Shown here: piece after piece, positions 34,794-47,505 of the stretch
Layout: each line of letters begins with the position of its first letter
How positions within the stretch are numbered: the first letter of the stretch is position 1
NCBI RefSeq assembly: GCF_036850765.1
Contig: NC_089490.1
Coordinates: 279,324,482-279,388,481, forward strand
DNA: 64,000 bases
Source of the DNA: Saccopteryx bilineata
Taxonomy: Eukaryota > Chordata > Mammalia > Chiroptera > Emballonuridae
Direction of reading: 5' to 3'
Notes under the pieces: model-generated
Databases searched by the model: none
Seen by the model: only the letters and a program-made list of their open reading frames with translations
What the model was told of the DNA's origin: nothing
Position numbers and translations under genes: made by a program

Positions 34794-34958
34794 ATTTTTT
34801 TTTTTTTAAGTGAGCACCAGGGAGGCAGAGAGACAGACTCCTGCATGTACCTCAACCAGTATCCACCTGGAAGCCCCTGTGTGCCCTGACTGGAAATCGA
34901 ACCAGAAACATCCACACACTAGGCCAATGCTCTACCACTGAGCCAACCGGCCAGGGCC
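34794..34958 (-). repeat. Rhin-1-like SINE with internal body deletion
   Basis: The head (GCCCTGGCCGGTTGGCTCAG on minus, box-B-like GGTTCGATTTCC) is followed directly by the 3' part ('ggtggatactgg' and the 'gtctgtctctctgcctccc' tail). The pyrimidine stretch and central body are missing. It is flanked by an imperfect duplication, CCTTGGAATTTTT before and CCTTAGAATTTTT after. Confidence 0.85.
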
Positions 34959-36539
34959 CTTCCTTAGAATTTTTAGATGCCTCCTGTTGCAGGAATGGTC
35001 GCCTGAATGAGTTTCGTGCAACTCTAGATAAGTAACTCAAGAGTGACTTTTCTTGGTAAACTGCTACCAGGTTGCTGGCACTCAACATGCGTATAGGGTA
35101 ACGGCACCTCTGGGAGCACGATTTCCTTTTACCACTTTACTTATGAAGGGAGTAACGCTTCTAAAATCCAAGAATTACAACGCTGCATAGAAAGGACACA
35201 GAGCAAAGACACGTTGAGGAGCTACAGAGCTTCATTAAAACTAGGTCACAGGCCACGCAGAGCTTTGTTTCATTGTCTCTCCTCGGCATGCTAAATTAAA
35301 CACTGCAATCAAAGGGATTCTCACTTGCTCTGGTACTGTGTCACCGTCTACAAGTTGAGAGAGGTTAAGGTTTTATTTAAAAACTGTTCACTGAACCAGC
35401 TCAGTGGCTACCCTGAGAATAACTAGAAAACAAAAGAGAAGACTTGTGCCCTCCGCCATCAGCCAGGGGCACACGTGTCGTTCCGGCTTCACTGCTCTCT
35501 GTAAATAATAATGGTTCTTGAAACCCTGGCACAAACTACAGAAAACAACTTCATGGCATAAATGTCAAGGAACCAACGAACCACAGAAAGAATCCAGAAA
35601 ATATAATCTAGAAACAAAAGATATTTCTAATGCTCGTCTTAAAACAATTACTCATAATAGCAACCTTTTACATATGCTAATATGCAAAGGTTTTTAGAGA
35701 TCTGTTAATCAGGAAAGAAAGAACAATTATAGAGAAGGCAGTGGGGTGATTCTGGTTTTGTACAAAAGGGAAGCAGGGAGCGGATCCTTATATATTACAC
35801 ACATACACCAGTTATTAGACCAGTCAATCCAGGGATCAATGACTTCACCTAGTCTAATATTTCCCTAAAATTCTCCAGGAAACACCATATGCTATTTTAA
35901 TTTTAATCACAAATACTCACCATTACAGAACATGCTAAAAATAAACTATGTAGTGTCAGTTCATTCAAGTGGCAAGTTCCCCTTTTTTCTAATGGACACA
36001 GCTCAGGGAGAGTGTGCCCATGACTGACAGTCTCTCAGCAGCACTGGCCGCTGGGAACGCAGCTGGGGAGGGGCGGTGCTGTGGGTTATAACTGGGAGCC
36101 GGCCAGCCACAGCCTCACCCTGCTTTCCGTCTGGTCTGCATCAGAGTAGGTGGGTGGAGACACTTCCCTCTAAATAAGTATTGGTTCACTTTTCCTTGTT
36201 TGGTTTTAATTCTGAATTTCTATTACCATAGATTTCCTAACTTACATCGGGGATGAATAAAATAAAAAGAATGAAGATGAGCAAGAGAAGTAAATAAGGA
36301 AAAAATTAAAAAAGTAAAAGGCCAAAGCAAAAAAATAAAAGAGAGAGAGAGAAATAAAAGTGAAAAGGAGAAAAGAAAAGCAGCGCTAACTGGAACCAGC
36401 TTGGGGGGTTTCCCCAAAGGCTATTTTCTTGTGCACAAAGCAGATTAACTTGCCTATAAATATGCTGTCCATCATGCTTGACTCCTGTCTCCCCTGCACA
36501 CCTACATCCAATAGTCAGCACATCCAGTCCAAACCAGTG

Positions 36540-36870
36540 CCGTCTCCTGTCTCTTAATGGTTCACCCTGCTTCTGCTCCTATTCTGCCCACTCCTCAGGG
36601 AAGCTCTGTGGTTCTTCTAAAATGTACATCAAAACAGGAGTCCTCCATTCCAAGACCTTCCATTTCCCTTAGTCAGACTCAAGGTTCTGCGCACAGCACA
36701 GCCTGGGACACACTTCCTTTCTTTTCACTTGGCCAACTCCTACTCATCTTTTATGTCATTTTCACAAGACAGCTTTTCCTGTTCCCCTGAGTGGCTTAAG
36801 TCCATTTGTTCTATGCTCATTCAAGGTTGCCTGTCATAATTCTCACCCTCTTATATTACGTGCTTACTTT
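36540..36870 (-). repeat. L2-like LINE remnant
   Basis: A pyrimidine-rich sequence with 'cttaatggttcaccctgcttctgctcc' and 'ttttcacaagacagctttt' pieces resembles reversed L2 3' regions. It is decayed and bounds are uncertain. The coding-like frames here show no family resemblance. Confidence 0.45.
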
Positions 36871-37351
36871 GCCAGCATTCTGTACTCAGGTCACAGAGCA
36901 TCAAGCTGCTTGGGCTGAGGCTGGAGGATGGGGAGCTAGCCTGCGAGAAGGTAAGTTGTGGGAAGGATGAGCAGCCATGCAAGCTGACAAAGTGAGGATG
37001 CACTCCAGTTAAGGTTAGGAGAGACCAGACAGATCCCTTGGCCAGTTGCATCTATACTCAGGAGCCCAGCCTGGCAGCAGGCAGCCCTCATTGGTTCCAC
37101 ATCTCCATCTAGGGCCAATTTAGTCTGTGACTAAGAATGCACGGCTGCTTGTAATTGATTTCTTTGCTTGTCAAATAGATGATAACTTGCTAGACTGGAA
37201 AGTAGACAAAAGGACTAAGTGACACCAATGCTAATGTGCTCTAGCTTCAGAAAGAAAAAAGATTGAAAGCCAGCAACTGAATAGCCTCCTACTGCCTTCT
37301 CCTTCTCTAGTCTTATTCCAGTGACAGTTCAGAGACAGACAACATTCTGTT

Positions 37352-37409
37352 TTTAAAAATTATTATTTATTGATTGATTTTAGAGAGATAGAGGAATGGA
37401 GGGGGGATG

Positions 37410-37454
<45 letters not shown>

Positions 37455-37586
37455 GCATTTATTTGCTCTTCTACTTGATTGTTTATTCATTGCCCACTTC
37501 TTGGATGTGCCCTGACCAGGGATTGAACCCTCAACCTTGACATTTCAGGACGATGCTTAAATTCACTGAGCTATCGGCCAGGGCCA
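37352..37586 (-). repeat. VES-like SINE with (GATA)n tail, reverse
   Basis: On the minus strand it begins GGCCCTGGCCGATAGCTCAG with box-B-like GGTTCAATCCC. The tail holds a GATA tract of about 11 units (37409-37453, plus strand). The flanks resemble each other (ACATTCTG before, ACATTCTT after), a likely duplication. Confidence 0.88.
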
Positions 37587-37849
37587 TCAGATCACATTCT
37601 TATCTCAAGCATGTCTAAGGAATGTCAAGCAAGTGACCATGCAGCTGAAGGTAATGGGGATTCATGGAGAGCCTGGGAGAAAGTCACGGACAGTGACAGC
37701 ACACCAGGAACACTGTCACATGCTTACCTCAGCAGGTCCTGATTTGTGTAGTATAACATTTATAAATATTGACATTCATTTGTAAAGAATGCAAGTATTT
37801 TATACTCTAAATTAAAGATAGTATACGGGAGTAGAAAAGCTTTGGTGTC

Positions 37850-37965
37850 AAATTGCAGTTTTGTTATTATCTCCTATGGCCCTCAATTTCTCCATCTGTA
37901 AAATGGGCTAATGTTTTGGGAACATGAGATAAGGCAAAGTCTGTGAAGTACATAGGAGCCAGACC
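37850..37965 (+). repeat. MIR-like remnant
   Basis: It contains 'ctcaatttctccatctgtaaaatgggctaatg', a very typical MIR stretch (given here as a split block), followed by 'gataaggcaaagtctgtgaag'. Confidence 0.7.
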
Positions 37966-38269
37966 TATAGTGACATCCCCACTCTCCTCCTTGACATCTG
38001 CTCACCTGGGCATATATATAGTATGCTTGGGCAAAGGACAGAGTACAGTACATAGGAAACTATTCTATTAATTTAACTAATGCCCCAATTACTTTTGGGG
38101 GAGGTGCACCTCTTTTCCTGGCTTCTTTTTTCCAAGAAACTCTCCAAAACTCCCCCCTCCCCCCCTTCCTACCTGCTTTCTCCCTTGCAGACAGGCTGCA
38201 CAGTTTAGTGCTAACAGGCCAATGCCAAGGCAATATGGTCACAGGAAAACATTCTATTTGGATTCCAAA

Positions 38270-38440
38270 AGCATCAGTTTGAATCTTGGTTCACTTTCCA
38301 CCATAAGCCCTAGGTCAAATTGTTCAACCTCTTTGGTGCAGTTTCTTCTTACTTAAAATTGTGGAAAAATTTAATGACCTGTCCTTTATATAGCTGTCCT
38401 GAGAATTAAGTGATGATTAAAGGCATTAAAGAGTTTCTTG
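38270..38440 (+). repeat. MIR-like remnant
   Basis: The order of pieces 'gaatcttggttcactttcc', 'tcaaattgttcaacctctttg' and 'ctgagaattaagtgatg' is that of MIR. The 5' end is missing. Confidence 0.6.
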
Positions 38441-38609
38441 CCCATAAAATACTATATTTTTGCTTATTTAACTTTGAAGTCGATAGAGCAGCTCCTTCAC
38501 TTGAAATTCAGCATCAAGAGAATCAAGAGCAATATGAACCAACTCCAAGGACGAAGTGTATGAAGCAGGCCAGCGAAGACGGTACAAGAGAAAGATAGTC
38601 TGCTGCTTT

Positions 38610-38991
38610 GCTTGTTTGTTTTGTTTTTTTGTATTTTTTTGAAGTGAGAAGCAGGGAGGCAGAAAGACAGACTCTTGCCTGTGACTGACTGGGATCCACC
38701 TGGTAAGCCCACTCAGGGGTGATATACTGCCCATTTGGGGCTGTTGCTCCATTGCAACTGGAGCCATTCTAGCATCTGAGGTGGAGGCCATGGAGCCGTC
38801 CTCAGTGCCTGGGCGAACTTTGCTCCAATGGAGCCTTGGCTGCAGGAGGGGAAGAGAGAGATAGTGAGAAAGGAGAAGGGGAAGGATGGAGAAGCAGATG
38901 AGCACTTCTCCTGTGTGCCTTGGCTGGGAACCAAACTTGGGACTTCCATACATTGGGCTAATGCTCTACCACTGAGCCAACTGGCCAGGGC
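38610..38991 (-). repeat. Long tRNA-derived SINE (Rhin-1-like), older copy, reverse
   Basis: It is a full-length layout with head (CCCTGGCCAGTTGGCTCAG on minus), pyrimidine stretch, body and A-rich tail, but with many substitutions. Approximate flanking duplications are TAGTCTGCT near 38596 and TAGTGTGCT at 38992. Open frames across it on both strands are shadows. Confidence 0.9.
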
Positions 38992-40380
38992 TAGTGTGCT
39001 ATTTGATGACACTAACTGATGTGTTCATTTCATCTAGCAGAAGCATCACAAACACCTACACCAGACACCGGAAAACAAGCAGGTATGTGGCTCTGAGAAA
39101 TTAATCCCATGCAGGTAACAGTCTCTCTGCAACTGGGAAGATTTTATGAGTACCCAGGAGAGTTAAATGGTTCCTTACTTTGGTGAAAATTAGCACAGAA
39201 TAGTTATTAGTCAGCCAGCGAAGCAGTAAGAGAAGGGCCATTCACTGATTGATTCACTCACTCATTCAGTTAAGAGCTATTTATCAAGGGTCTATCAGGT
39301 TCCAGGTATGTTTCTAGGGGTGGAAAATCTATGATGATCCTCATATAGATAAGAATGTAGCTTGTGGAGCAACTGGCCTTAAGCACACATGGATGCAGGC
39401 AAAGATGTCACTCCAAATTGTCAGAAGATCTGATCAAAGGTGCAAATGCTTTGAAAAAGCATAGGGAAAGCTTAATTTCTATGGAAGGGGAGGGTGTCCA
39501 GGAAGATCTCTCTGGTTAGGAGACATTTAAGCTGACATATAAAAATAAAGAGGAGAGAATAAAGTCGTCCAGGTGCTGAGAGTCACATGTGAAGGTCCTG
39601 AGATAGAAGAATTCTCAGTGTAGAGAGCAATGAAAAGGAGGCCAGTATTGCAAACAGTGAGGGCAGCGGGGCCCAGTGTGGGGCTGCAGACTCAGACGGT
39701 CTGGCCAGCTTTGTCCACATTGCTGCAATGCGTTGATATCAGTCTTCAGCATTTCAAAATAAAAACTGGAACATTCACATAGCCTCTTTCTTCTAAGCCC
39801 TCATGCAGAGTGATATAAAGACAAATGGCTTTAATAATCCTGAAGTTGGAGAAAAAAACTTCTCTGGAATGAAAAAACAAAAAAAAGAAAAGAAAAACAA
39901 GGACAAATAACGTGAGCAAAAGAGAACAGTCTGGGCCAGAGAATGTAATGGAGATCAACAGACATAAAACGGGTAGAGAAAGACCGTGGAGAACAACAGG
40001 TTGACAGTTCCTCAAAGAGTTACAACAGAAGTTACCACATGACCCAGAACTTTATTCCTAAGTATATACCCAAAGGAACCAAAGGAGCTCAACAAGTGCA
40101 TGAACGGGCATGTCAACGGCACTAGTCACAACAGCCAAAGGGTAGGCACAGCCCAAATGTCCATGGATGGATGAATGGATAAACAAAATGTAGTCTATCT
40201 ACACAATGGAATACTGTACCTCTACAGAAAGGGATGAAGTATTCATACATGCTACAACATGAACCTTGACAACATTATGCTCAGGGAAGAAGCCAGTCAT
40301 CAAAGGCCATATGTTGCATGATTCCATTAAAAGGAAATGAAATATCCAAAGGAGGTAACTCCATAAAGACAGAAAACAGG

Positions 40381-40777
40381 CCCTGGCCGGTTGGCTCAGT
40401 GGTAGAGCATCGGCCTGGCATGCGGGGGACCGGGGTTCGATTCCCGGCCAGGGAACATAGGAGAAGTGCCCATTTGCTTCTCCACCCCCCCTCCTTCCTC
40501 TCTGTCTCTCTCTTCCCCTCCTGCAGCCAAGGCTCCATTGGAGCAAAGATGGCCTGGGCGCTGGGGATGGCTCCTTGGCCTCTGCCCCAGGCGCTAGAGT
40601 GGCTCTGGTCGCAGCAGAGCGACGCCCCGGAGGGGCAGAGCATCGCCCCCTGGTGGGCAGAGCCGTTGCCCCTGGTGGGCGTGCCAGGTGGATCCTGTTC
40701 GGGTGCATGCGGGAGTCTGTCTGACCGTCTCTCCCCATTTCCAGCTTCAGAAAAATACAAAAAAAAAAAAAAAAAAA
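40381..40777 (+). repeat. Long Rhin-1-like SINE, subfamily with internal duplication
   Basis: Head and box B are intact. The body has an extra repeat: 'gccccctggtgggcagagcc' is followed by a second 'gcccctggtgggcgtgcc', absent from the copies at 21510, 29207 and 53521. A perfect 16-bp duplication AAAGACAGAAAACAGG (40365-40380, 40778-40793) flanks it, pointing to a young insertion. Confidence 0.95.
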
Positions 40778-40962
40778 AAAGACAGAAAACAGGTGATTGT
40801 GACCGTCTGCAGGAGGGATAATGGGGAGCAACTGCTGAGTGAGTACAAAGTTTCCTTCTGGGGTGATGGAAATATTTTGAAACTGTTTTGAATGTCCTAA
40901 GTGCTACCAAAACATTCATTTTTAAGTGGTTAATTTTATGTTACATGTCTTTCACCTGAACT

Positions 40963-41296
40963 TTTTTTTTTTTTTTTTACAGAGACAGAGAGAGTCAGAG
41001 AGAGGAACAGATAGGGACAGACAGGAATGGAGAGAGATGAAAAACTAATCAATCATTAGTTTTTCATTGTGACACCTTAGCTGTTCATTGATTGCTTTCT
41101 CATATATGCCTTGACCGTGGGACTACAGCAGACTGAGTAACCCCTTGCTCTAGCCTGCGACCTTGGGTCCAAGCTGGTGAGCTTTGCTCAAACCAGATGA
41201 GCCCGCGCTCAAGCTGGCGACCTTGGAGTCTCGAACCTGGGTCCTTTGCATCCCAGTCCAACTCTCTATCCACTGCACCACCACCTGGTCAGGCTC
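40963..41296 (-). repeat. Second tRNA-derived SINE family, reverse
   Basis: On the minus strand it begins CCTGACCAGGTGGTGGTGCAG, with box-B-like GGTTCGAGACTC and the modular 'agcttgagcgcgggctcatc' region, ending in a T-rich tract on plus. The flanks CACCTGAACT and CACCTAAACT suggest a duplication. Confidence 0.93.
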
Positions 41297-41319
41297 ACCT
41301 AAACTCTTTTAAAATTAAA

Positions 41320-44300
41320 GAAAGAAATGAGTAGAGTGGGAAATGCTGAGGACATGGATTTTCATGCTAGAGTCCAAATTGAAGGTGCCCATTAGGTAGA
41401 GGGACATTCTTATGCTGCTGATCAGACTGACACATGCAGGTAATCTTATTTCTGTGGTTCATTGTGCTTCTTGACCTTTGGCTTGAATGAAAGCCCTTGG
41501 GGTGTAAAACGTTTCTGAAGGAAGAAGAAGCTTGTGGGGCCTTGGAGCGTGAGGTTAAGAGGCTCTCTTTCTTCAACAGTGTCTGCAAACAGCTTTGCCT
41601 TTCTGAGCTGTTGTCCCTTGTAGGCTCTGTGGGTCGATACTCAGCAGGTGTCCCACTGTCCCCCAAAGATCTCCATCTCAGCTCTCAGGGGATCCTGGCT
41701 GGGTGCTTGAGAGGGAACAGTAGATTATTTGTCTCAATTATCTCCCCTCAAATAGGAATGAGCCCTGGAAAATCATCATAAACCCCACTATCAGTTCCTT
41801 TGTGAGCCTGTCCCTGCAGGCCCTGGCTGACGACACTCTGATCCATCTCATTCAAGAAGCACTGGCCTCTTAATCTATTTCTGCTGCCTAGGAGTGACAG
41901 GGGTCAAGGACAAATGGCATTTAATCATGTTCGCCAGTCAGGATGATAGCGCTGCCTGCAGAGGAGAAATAAGTTGAGTTCCTTTATGTTCTAGAAAGAA
42001 ACTTATCAGCACTGCTTTCATACATGCTAAGGAGAATTACTGCCCTTCAGGTCCTATCAAGATTCTAAGCAAAGGCCTGACACCATTTGCCTCCAAAGCA
42101 TGAAGGCACACACTCTGTGAGACAGACCGCAGCCATGCTTCCTGGCAGCCTTAAAAGGACATAATGCCTTTTCTTACTTGAAATAATTATTTTTTGCAGT
42201 AAGCTTCATTGGCTCCAACCACTTGACCCACAAACTTATACAGAAGAGAGAGCTCTCAGAGCAATTCCAATCATGGTGACAACGCTTTCATTTAGCAGGA
42301 CCCTGGTTTGTTTATATAAATTAGTCTACAATTACCAATTACATTGTTGGTCCAAAAAAAGGTCAAGCCAACTGTAACCCAGGCAAGAACAATGGTCTGG
42401 ATATGAAAGTCCAGACAGGACTATTATGGAGAATTATGGAGGGGTGATTAATCAGCTGGCCTGTTCCTGGGTATTGCCATTCTCACATAAAATCTTTGTG
42501 CTAACATAGCTACTTTCTGGTCCTAAGTTACCTTAAGAGAAATGTAATTAGTTGTTAGGATTCATTAGCTCCAGTTAGTGCATCCAGGGCACAGCATTTT
42601 CCTTGCTGGTTGAGTGCTTGCTAATGGGGAATAATGATGTATTTGTACCCCTACGGGAAAATAACAAAGAACGTAAGGTTAATCTAAAGTCCTGGCATGT
42701 CTGTCCTTTTACTTACCAGACTGAAAAACTGAAAATGAATTTCTGACACAGGCAGAGAAGCAGAGTGTCCTAAAAATCCAGTGTTGAAGGTCGCCAATCT
42801 GTTAGCACCTGTTATTACTGTTGCTTCTTTTGCTTAAACCTTTCAAGAGGCAAGAAAATACAGATCAAGCATAAAATCTGGGCAGAGCTGCCCTCTCTTT
42901 GGCTCTGCTCTGCTTCAGAAAAACATTTTAGTTGGTACTTCCAGAAGCTTCTGCCAGCTCAGAACAAGAGTTTTCTAACAAAAGCAAGAGAATAATGATT
43001 TTTATTTTCAGTAGCTTCTCCAATTCTGTTTCCAGAATGAGCAATGAGACAGGCAATGCTATGAGATGACGAAGATAACACCCCAGAGGGGCACAACACA
43101 GAGCTCCATGATGCAGAGCTGGAAACCGAGTTTCCATTCACCTGACCTGTCTCTCTCCTCCCTGTGCGCCTCAAGCCACCATGGCTCTCTGTGTTCAGAG
43201 AGCCCCTCCCTCACTCCCACCTACCACAGCTCCAAAGGCAATGAGGAGAAACCCAGGGAATCAGACGTCCACTCAGCCTTCACCCACAGCAGTCTGTGCA
43301 ATCAATGATTTTAAATAAACTGTCACGGACATCTCAGCATGACATGAGGAAGTCATTCACCCAGGAGAGCAGTCCGTGAGACTAGAATGACAAATCAAAC
43401 TTTTTCTATCTTTTCATTTAAAATATTCTTGGTCAACTAAGGAAGACATGAAATTTATTTCAAATAGTCTTGGTTAATGAAGGAAAAACTAGACCCAAGA
43501 AAAAGAGAATGAGGTGAGTGACAGAATCGAGACAGGCTGTGCAGAGCAGAGTGGGCCTCCAGCTCCTCACTCTGGGTTCACAAGATGGCAGGCAGGAGGT
43601 GTGGTTTCTGAATTGCTGCCCCTAAAAAATGTTATCTGAAGCTCTCATTGGTTTTGTGTCTCTTTTCTCCAAGAGCAATCATGGCTACAGGTTGGAGATC
43701 TTCATTTAATGTTAATGAGCACGAGCTAACCTCCAAACCTACCCTGCTTCTTCTCTGATGAGTTGCATCATCTCCTTGATTGGTTTGTCCCAACTCTGGC
43801 AAATGCTGCTTGTATTTATGCTAAAGTAAGTGCTGCTTTAGAAAGGGATAAAAGAAATGGTATGAAAACAGATCTGTGAAAATATTGGATAAGTTTAGTA
43901 TGTAAGCAATAAGTGAAACTGCTTGCTCAAGCTCTTTCTTCCTCAATTTATGGTTAATAGACTGGTATCTTTGCTTTTTCTCCAGGGAAGCTACTTCTGA
44001 TATAACGTAATATAATTTGAGAGGCAGCAGGAGTAAAAATTATACTTTTAATATCAAGAAGTTATGAAGAATTTTAAGAATAAACCATCTCTTACAATTT
44101 GCTTTTTATTTATCAGGGAGTTAACACCCTATAATCTAACGTTTTATAAGGATAAATATTAAGCACCATTGTCTACCAGTTGGGAATTAACTAGCTTTTT
44201 CATTTAATCTTTTTTCAAAGGAAGTAATTTGTTCATACTAATGGAAATATTTGAATATTCATACTCTAATAGGAAGAATGACTGCTCATATTGAAAAGAT

Positions 44301-45200
44301 AAAATTTAATATTTGCTTGTCCTTTTAAAAGATGCCCATAATATGCAACCATATTATAGGATAAATAATTTAAAACAAGCTTTAGTCCGATCCTGCACCT
44401 TTTCATAAATAGATCAAATTTTGCATCTACTTATATAGAAATAAGTGGTGGAAACTTTAGAAGGAAGAGAATGATGGGGTATTTTATATTAATCATTCAT
44501 ATTTTAGGTAAATCATTATACTCTCATTTTTTCTTACTTAGGGAAACAAAGTAATGCTTGGGGAGAAATAATCCCAATTACTATTTCATTGAACATAAAT
44601 GCCAGGAAGAACTTTGTAAAATTAAAGATAGTTCTCTTGGGGGATAGAAAGATTTTCTGAAAGAACTGAAAAAATGAAAGTATTTTTCTTTTTCAGACTA
44701 TTCCTAATGGAAAAGATAAGCAAAATGAAAATCCTCGAAGAAATAGCAAGTTTCAGTGTTATAAGATATGACAGTAAACCAAGTAAAGGGAAAAAAATAA
44801 AAAAGCTTTCTATATGTAAAGAAAAAAATCTATCAGTAAGAGGAGGTCAGTCAGCCATGAAAATACTGAAAAACTGCATATTCCCTATTCAGACATTATT
44901 TAGGAAAAATACACTCAAGCTTTTCCAGCCTTGGGTAGCCTAATGGGACTTAGATACATCAGGTTGTCTTAATGACATTATGTGTTACTTTTGACAGCAA
45001 ACTCGACAGACCATCTGCACATCACAACCCTCACGCCTACCACAGGGCCGAGCACACAGTACAGACTCAAAAGAGTGCATGTTGAGAGAATGAAACTTTC
45101 AGTCAATATAACTAATTCTTCTTATTTGAATACCACCAATCTTCTAATTATAATGTAACTTTCTAGTGGCAAGCCTATACAGAATGAAGGTGCTGGAGAA
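41320..45200. other. Intronic stretch, mostly unique, candidate conserved non-coding segments
   Basis: No young repeat interrupts nearly 4 kb here, in contrast to the flanks. Several segments (about 42180-42700 and 43600-43860) have the texture of conserved intronic elements: repeated TAATTA/ATTAG-like homeodomain cores in balanced sequence. No coding signal was found; the frame at 44674-44943 is lysine-rich noise. A 45000-45090 piece looks MIR-like. Confidence 0.45.
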
Positions 45201-45779
45201 AGATTAGGTTTATGGGTTGTCTATGAAAATGTACCCACTCAAATCTCTGAGTCCAGGAGTGTCGCTGACTGATGGTCCTGCTGCTGAACCATGAAATTTG
45301 TCATTGTGTCTGCCTTCATGCCTCATTTCCCATGGAGGCTCCCAGCCAGTGACACTGAGCTTGGCAGCCCTGATAAGGCAATCCATTTCTAGGAGATACT
45401 GGACTGCTTGGAAGGATCGCTTGAGCTCAACAACACTCCAATGGTCTTGCTGAACACCCCTGGAGTCTAATACTCCTTCCCTCCCTGACCCTCTCTTCCC
45501 CTTTACTTGAGGTCAGACCTGCATCATAATGGTTTGATGGCTCTCCCAGTTTCTCTGGCTTCCTTCCACTTTTCCTTTCAAAAGTTGCCCTAGTTAAATA
45601 TCTTGCACGAATTGCTAATTCTGTCTTTGTGTCTGCCTCTCATAGGATCTGGTCTGAGCCAGCACCCTGTCCTCAGTGTTCTTGGGCTGCTTCTATCCTC
45701 TGTCTAATGGAACGTGGTGGAGTGAGAGGGGCCCAGCTGCGGCCTCACACAACCATGCATTTAGATCACCCTTCCTTTT

Positions 45780-45935
45780 CTTACTCACTATGAGTTGGGG
45801 CAAGTTACTCATACCTTGATGAGCATCAGTTTCTTGATCTGTAAAATAGAATAGAAACTCCTTCCTACTTTACCAGATTATTGAGATAATTGCATTAAAC
45901 AGCAGGTATATTAAGGAAGCACAGTATTATAATAA
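45780..45935 (+). repeat. MIR-like remnant
   Basis: The pieces 'ttggggcaagttactcatacc', 'catcagtttcttgatctgta' and 'ttattgagataattgcatta' are in MIR order. Confidence 0.6.
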
Positions 45936-46542
45936 TGTTAAACCAAAAGCAAATTTCCCCCTGATATTACTGTAGTATCAAAGTCCAGTTTATAACCAGG
46001 TAAGGCCAAAGGCCAGTCCCTCCTCACTGCCTGTGGTTCTCAAGGGTGATGCCCCACTTAGGGTCACCTCAATTGGGGATCCTGATTTAGAGAGCACTTG
46101 GGGTCAATTAGCAAATACCCTGACCATGCTTTACATTTTCTTTTATATCTAATCAGAAGCATCTAGGCTAAACCTCTCCTTTATAGCCTAGAAACTTGAG
46201 GCCAAGATATGTAGACCATTTCCCTTGAGATGTATGAAATTTGGGACTCAAATGTAGATTCCCTGATTCCAAATGAAAGGCTATTTCAAATACATTCAGT
46301 ATTTACATTTTAAGAGTAATATGTATAGAGATTTTCTAAGCTCCCTCCTTTATTGTTAATTCATTATTGATTTTATCAAAGTACAAAACTTTAAAATACT
46401 ATGTAAACTATGTTAACTATGTAATCCCCAATTCAAGAACAAATTTATTAGCTGGCCTTTATAATTCTTATGCTGCTGTATAGAATATTTCTTGAAGTTC
46501 CATTGATGACTACCTTTCCTGGAAGATAAGAAAAAGAAAGTA

Positions 46543-46925
46543 TTGACCCTGGCTGGTTGGCTCAGTGGTAAAGCGGTGGCCCAGTGTATGGACATCCTGG
46601 GTTTGATTACTGGTCAGGGGACACAGGAGAAGTGACCACCTGCTTCTCCACCCTTCCCTTTCTCTCTTCTCTCTTTCTCTCTTCCCCTCCTACAGCCATG
46701 GCTCAGTTGGAGCAAGTTGGCTCTGGGTGCTGAGGATTGCTCAGCACCCAGTGGCCTCACCTCAGGCACTATAAAATAGCTCGGTTGCCAAACAATGGAG
46801 CAACAGCTCCAGATGGACAGAGCATCATCTCGTAGGGGGCTTGCCAGGTGGATCCTGGTTGGGGAGCAAGTGGGAGTCTGTCTCTCTGCCTCCCTACTTC
46901 TCACTTAAGGAAAAAAAAGAAAAAG
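46543..46925 (+). repeat. Long Rhin-1-like SINE, old diverged copy
   Basis: The head (CCCTGGCTGGTTGGCTCAG) is recognisable, but box B has mutated (GGTTTGATTAC). The body has a local duplication around 'tcagcaccca', and substitutions are dense. It ends in an A/G-rich tail. Confidence 0.88.
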
Positions 46926-47129
46926 GAAATATTACTTTTACATAGAAATAGAGACTAAAAATTAATAATAGTTAAAATTAGAGAATAAGTATAATTTTGG
47001 TTTTTATTATACAATGGATCAAAATATGCTTCATACTGGTCAACATGACCTGGCAAGATGGATGTTTTAATTTATTAAAAATTATTTCCCAAAGTGAAAA
47101 CAAACAGGGAAAGCCAACATCAATAGTAT

Positions 47130-47505
47130 TGTTATGGCCTAAATTGTGACCCCCCCCTTCCCAAATTCATATGTTGGGGTCCTAAATGCCAGTACCTCAG
47201 TATGTAACTGTAATAGGAAGTAGTGTCTTTAATTAAGATAATGAGATCTTTGGCATGGGCCCTAATCAGACATGACCGGTGTCCTCAGTAGATGAGATTA
47301 GGACAGAGATACACAGAGGGAAGACCATGGATGACATGGCAAGAAGACGGCCATCTGAAAGCCCAGGAGAGAGGCCTCTGGGAACAAGCCCTGCTGATTC
47401 TGATTCCAGACATCTGACCCCCAGCGCTGTGGGACAATGCATCTCTACTGTTTAGGCTCCCCCGTCGGTGGTACTTTGCTATGTAGCCTTGACAAATGAA
47501 TTCAG
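47130..47505 (+). mobile_element. MaLR LTR (MLT1/MST-like), solo, 3' decayed
   Basis: It starts TGTTATGGCCTAAATTGTGA. It continues with 'aattcatatgttggggtcc', 'gtacctcagtatgtaactg', 'gggccctaatcagacatgacc' and 'aagacggccatctgaaagcc', in MaLR order. The poly(A) end is degraded. Confidence 0.85.

Larger units (their letters stand above)
39990..41320 (+). repeat. L1M-type 3' fragment interrupted by two SINEs
   Basis: The stretch contains 'gagttacaacagaagttacc', 'acccagaactttattcctaa', 'gcccaaatgtccatggatgg', 'acacaatggaatactgtacc' and 'catgctacaacatgaacctt', in the order of an old L1 3' region. It resumes after the SINE at 40381-40777 with 'ggtgatggaaatattttgaaact'. A second SINE follows from 40963. 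It is not coding. Confidence 0.85.

Noticed and set aside
40199..40919. Overlapping open frames of more than 200 codons on minus and 167 on plus
   Set aside because: They run across a Rhin-1-like SINE, its A tail and old L1 sequence. Similar frames appear over every copy of the SINE (21491-22002, 29069-29632, 53335-53925).
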